64,000 nt of DNA from an uncultured Sphingobacteriaceae bacterium (GTDB lineage: Bacteria; Bacteroidota; Bacteroidia; Sphingobacteriales; Sphingobacteriaceae), in assembly GCA_946887045.1 (NCBI GenBank), contig CAMPKC010000001.1:1-64000 (forward strand). The letters run 5' to 3'. Shown here piece after piece: positions 63,860 to 64,000 of the stretch; positions within the stretch are counted from its first letter, which is position 1, and every line of letters starts with the position of its first letter. Under the pieces are notes generated by a model. It made no database searches. It was not told where the DNA came from and saw only the letters and a program-made list of their open reading frames with translations. The position numbers were made by a program, and so were the translations under genes.

Positions 63860-64000
63860 TTATTTTTTAGTGCTGTTAGCGAATACCCTCTCTAATTCCT
63901 CAAAACTTCTGATCGCATTTGAGGGTAGTTTTTCACCTTTTTCGCCAAAAACGTACATTGCCGGGAATTTCTCAATCATTACTGTCGACTCATCAATTTT
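63860..64000 (-). CDS. C-terminal end of an unidentified protein (cut by window edge)
   Basis: The last 46 codons of a minus-strand gene: reading IEKFPAMYVFGEKGEKLPSN and ending VFANSTKK-stop. No family is recognisable from this piece. Its stop is 2 bases before the TIM-barrel gene start, so the sugar locus continues past the right edge. Confidence 0.65.
   Translation of the reverse strand, partial: KIDESTVMIEKFPAMYVFGEKGEKLPSNAIRSFEELERVFANSTKK

Overview
The window looks like a chromosomal segment of a plant-polysaccharide-degrading Bacteroidota, most probably Sphingobacteriaceae (Pedobacter/Mucilaginibacter-like). The basis is moderate to low GC, start codons without Shine-Dalgarno sequences, a few TAnnTTTG promoter-like boxes, Sec-exported glycoside hydrolases, and families typical of that group. 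No tRNA, rRNA, CRISPR array, intact insertion sequence or phage gene is visible.

Layout. 1-7928 is ordinary chromosome: a small lipoprotein, an unknown small protein, a YihY/BrkB membrane protein, a single-domain response regulator, a trehalose synthase-maltokinase fusion (treS) and a metallo-beta-lactamase/rhodanese protein. From 7934 to the right edge every gene is on the minus strand: about 56 kb of carbohydrate catabolism that reads right to left. 63.9-51 kb: exported TIM-barrel protein, two beta-propeller glycosidase-like proteins, GH78 rhamnosidase, GH2, a GntR/LacI-type regulator, and a beta-helix protein fused to an L-rhamnose mutarotase module. 51-39 kb: MocA oxidoreductase, sodium/solute symporter, fucose-isomerase-like protein, split transketolase, ribose-type ABC importer with a DUF2291 protein, and an FGGY kinase. 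39-30 kb: DUF5060/apiosidase-like protein, GH78-like, enolase-superfamily dehydratase, LacZ-like GH2. 30-22 kb: a tightly coupled cassette of two solute-binding-fold proteins without signal peptides flanking two type III CoA-transferases, then a MocA oxidoreductase, a MaoC hydratase and an MFS sugar permease. 22-7.9 kb: GH106, GH127, a RuBisCO-like protein, a DUF1537 kinase, an Asp/Glu-racemase-fold protein, a BASS-family transporter, a sialate-O-acetylesterase-like protein and a DUF5703/GH95-like glycosidase.

How it may work together (inference). The rhamnosidases, beta-L-arabinofuranosidase, beta-galactosidases and apiosidase-like protein suggest degradation of a complex pectin such as rhamnogalacturonan I/II. 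The isomerase, FGGY kinase, split transketolase and ribose-type importer match the gene content of the published isomerase/kinase/transketolase route for D-apiose. The RuBisCO-like protein and DUF1537 kinase match the oxo-isoapionate branch of the same sugar or a related acid sugar. The CoA-transferase cassette has no obvious place in either route and is the best candidate for an undescribed system.

Two features of genome structure stand out. No intact SusC/SusD pair is present, and short 3'-gene fragments at 33.6 and 37.3 kb suggest that genes have been deleted. Several families of short palindromes occupy the gaps, and two of them have become translated parts of enzymes: the N-terminus of the MocA protein at 50.9 kb and the C-terminus of a CoA-transferase at 26.5 kb.
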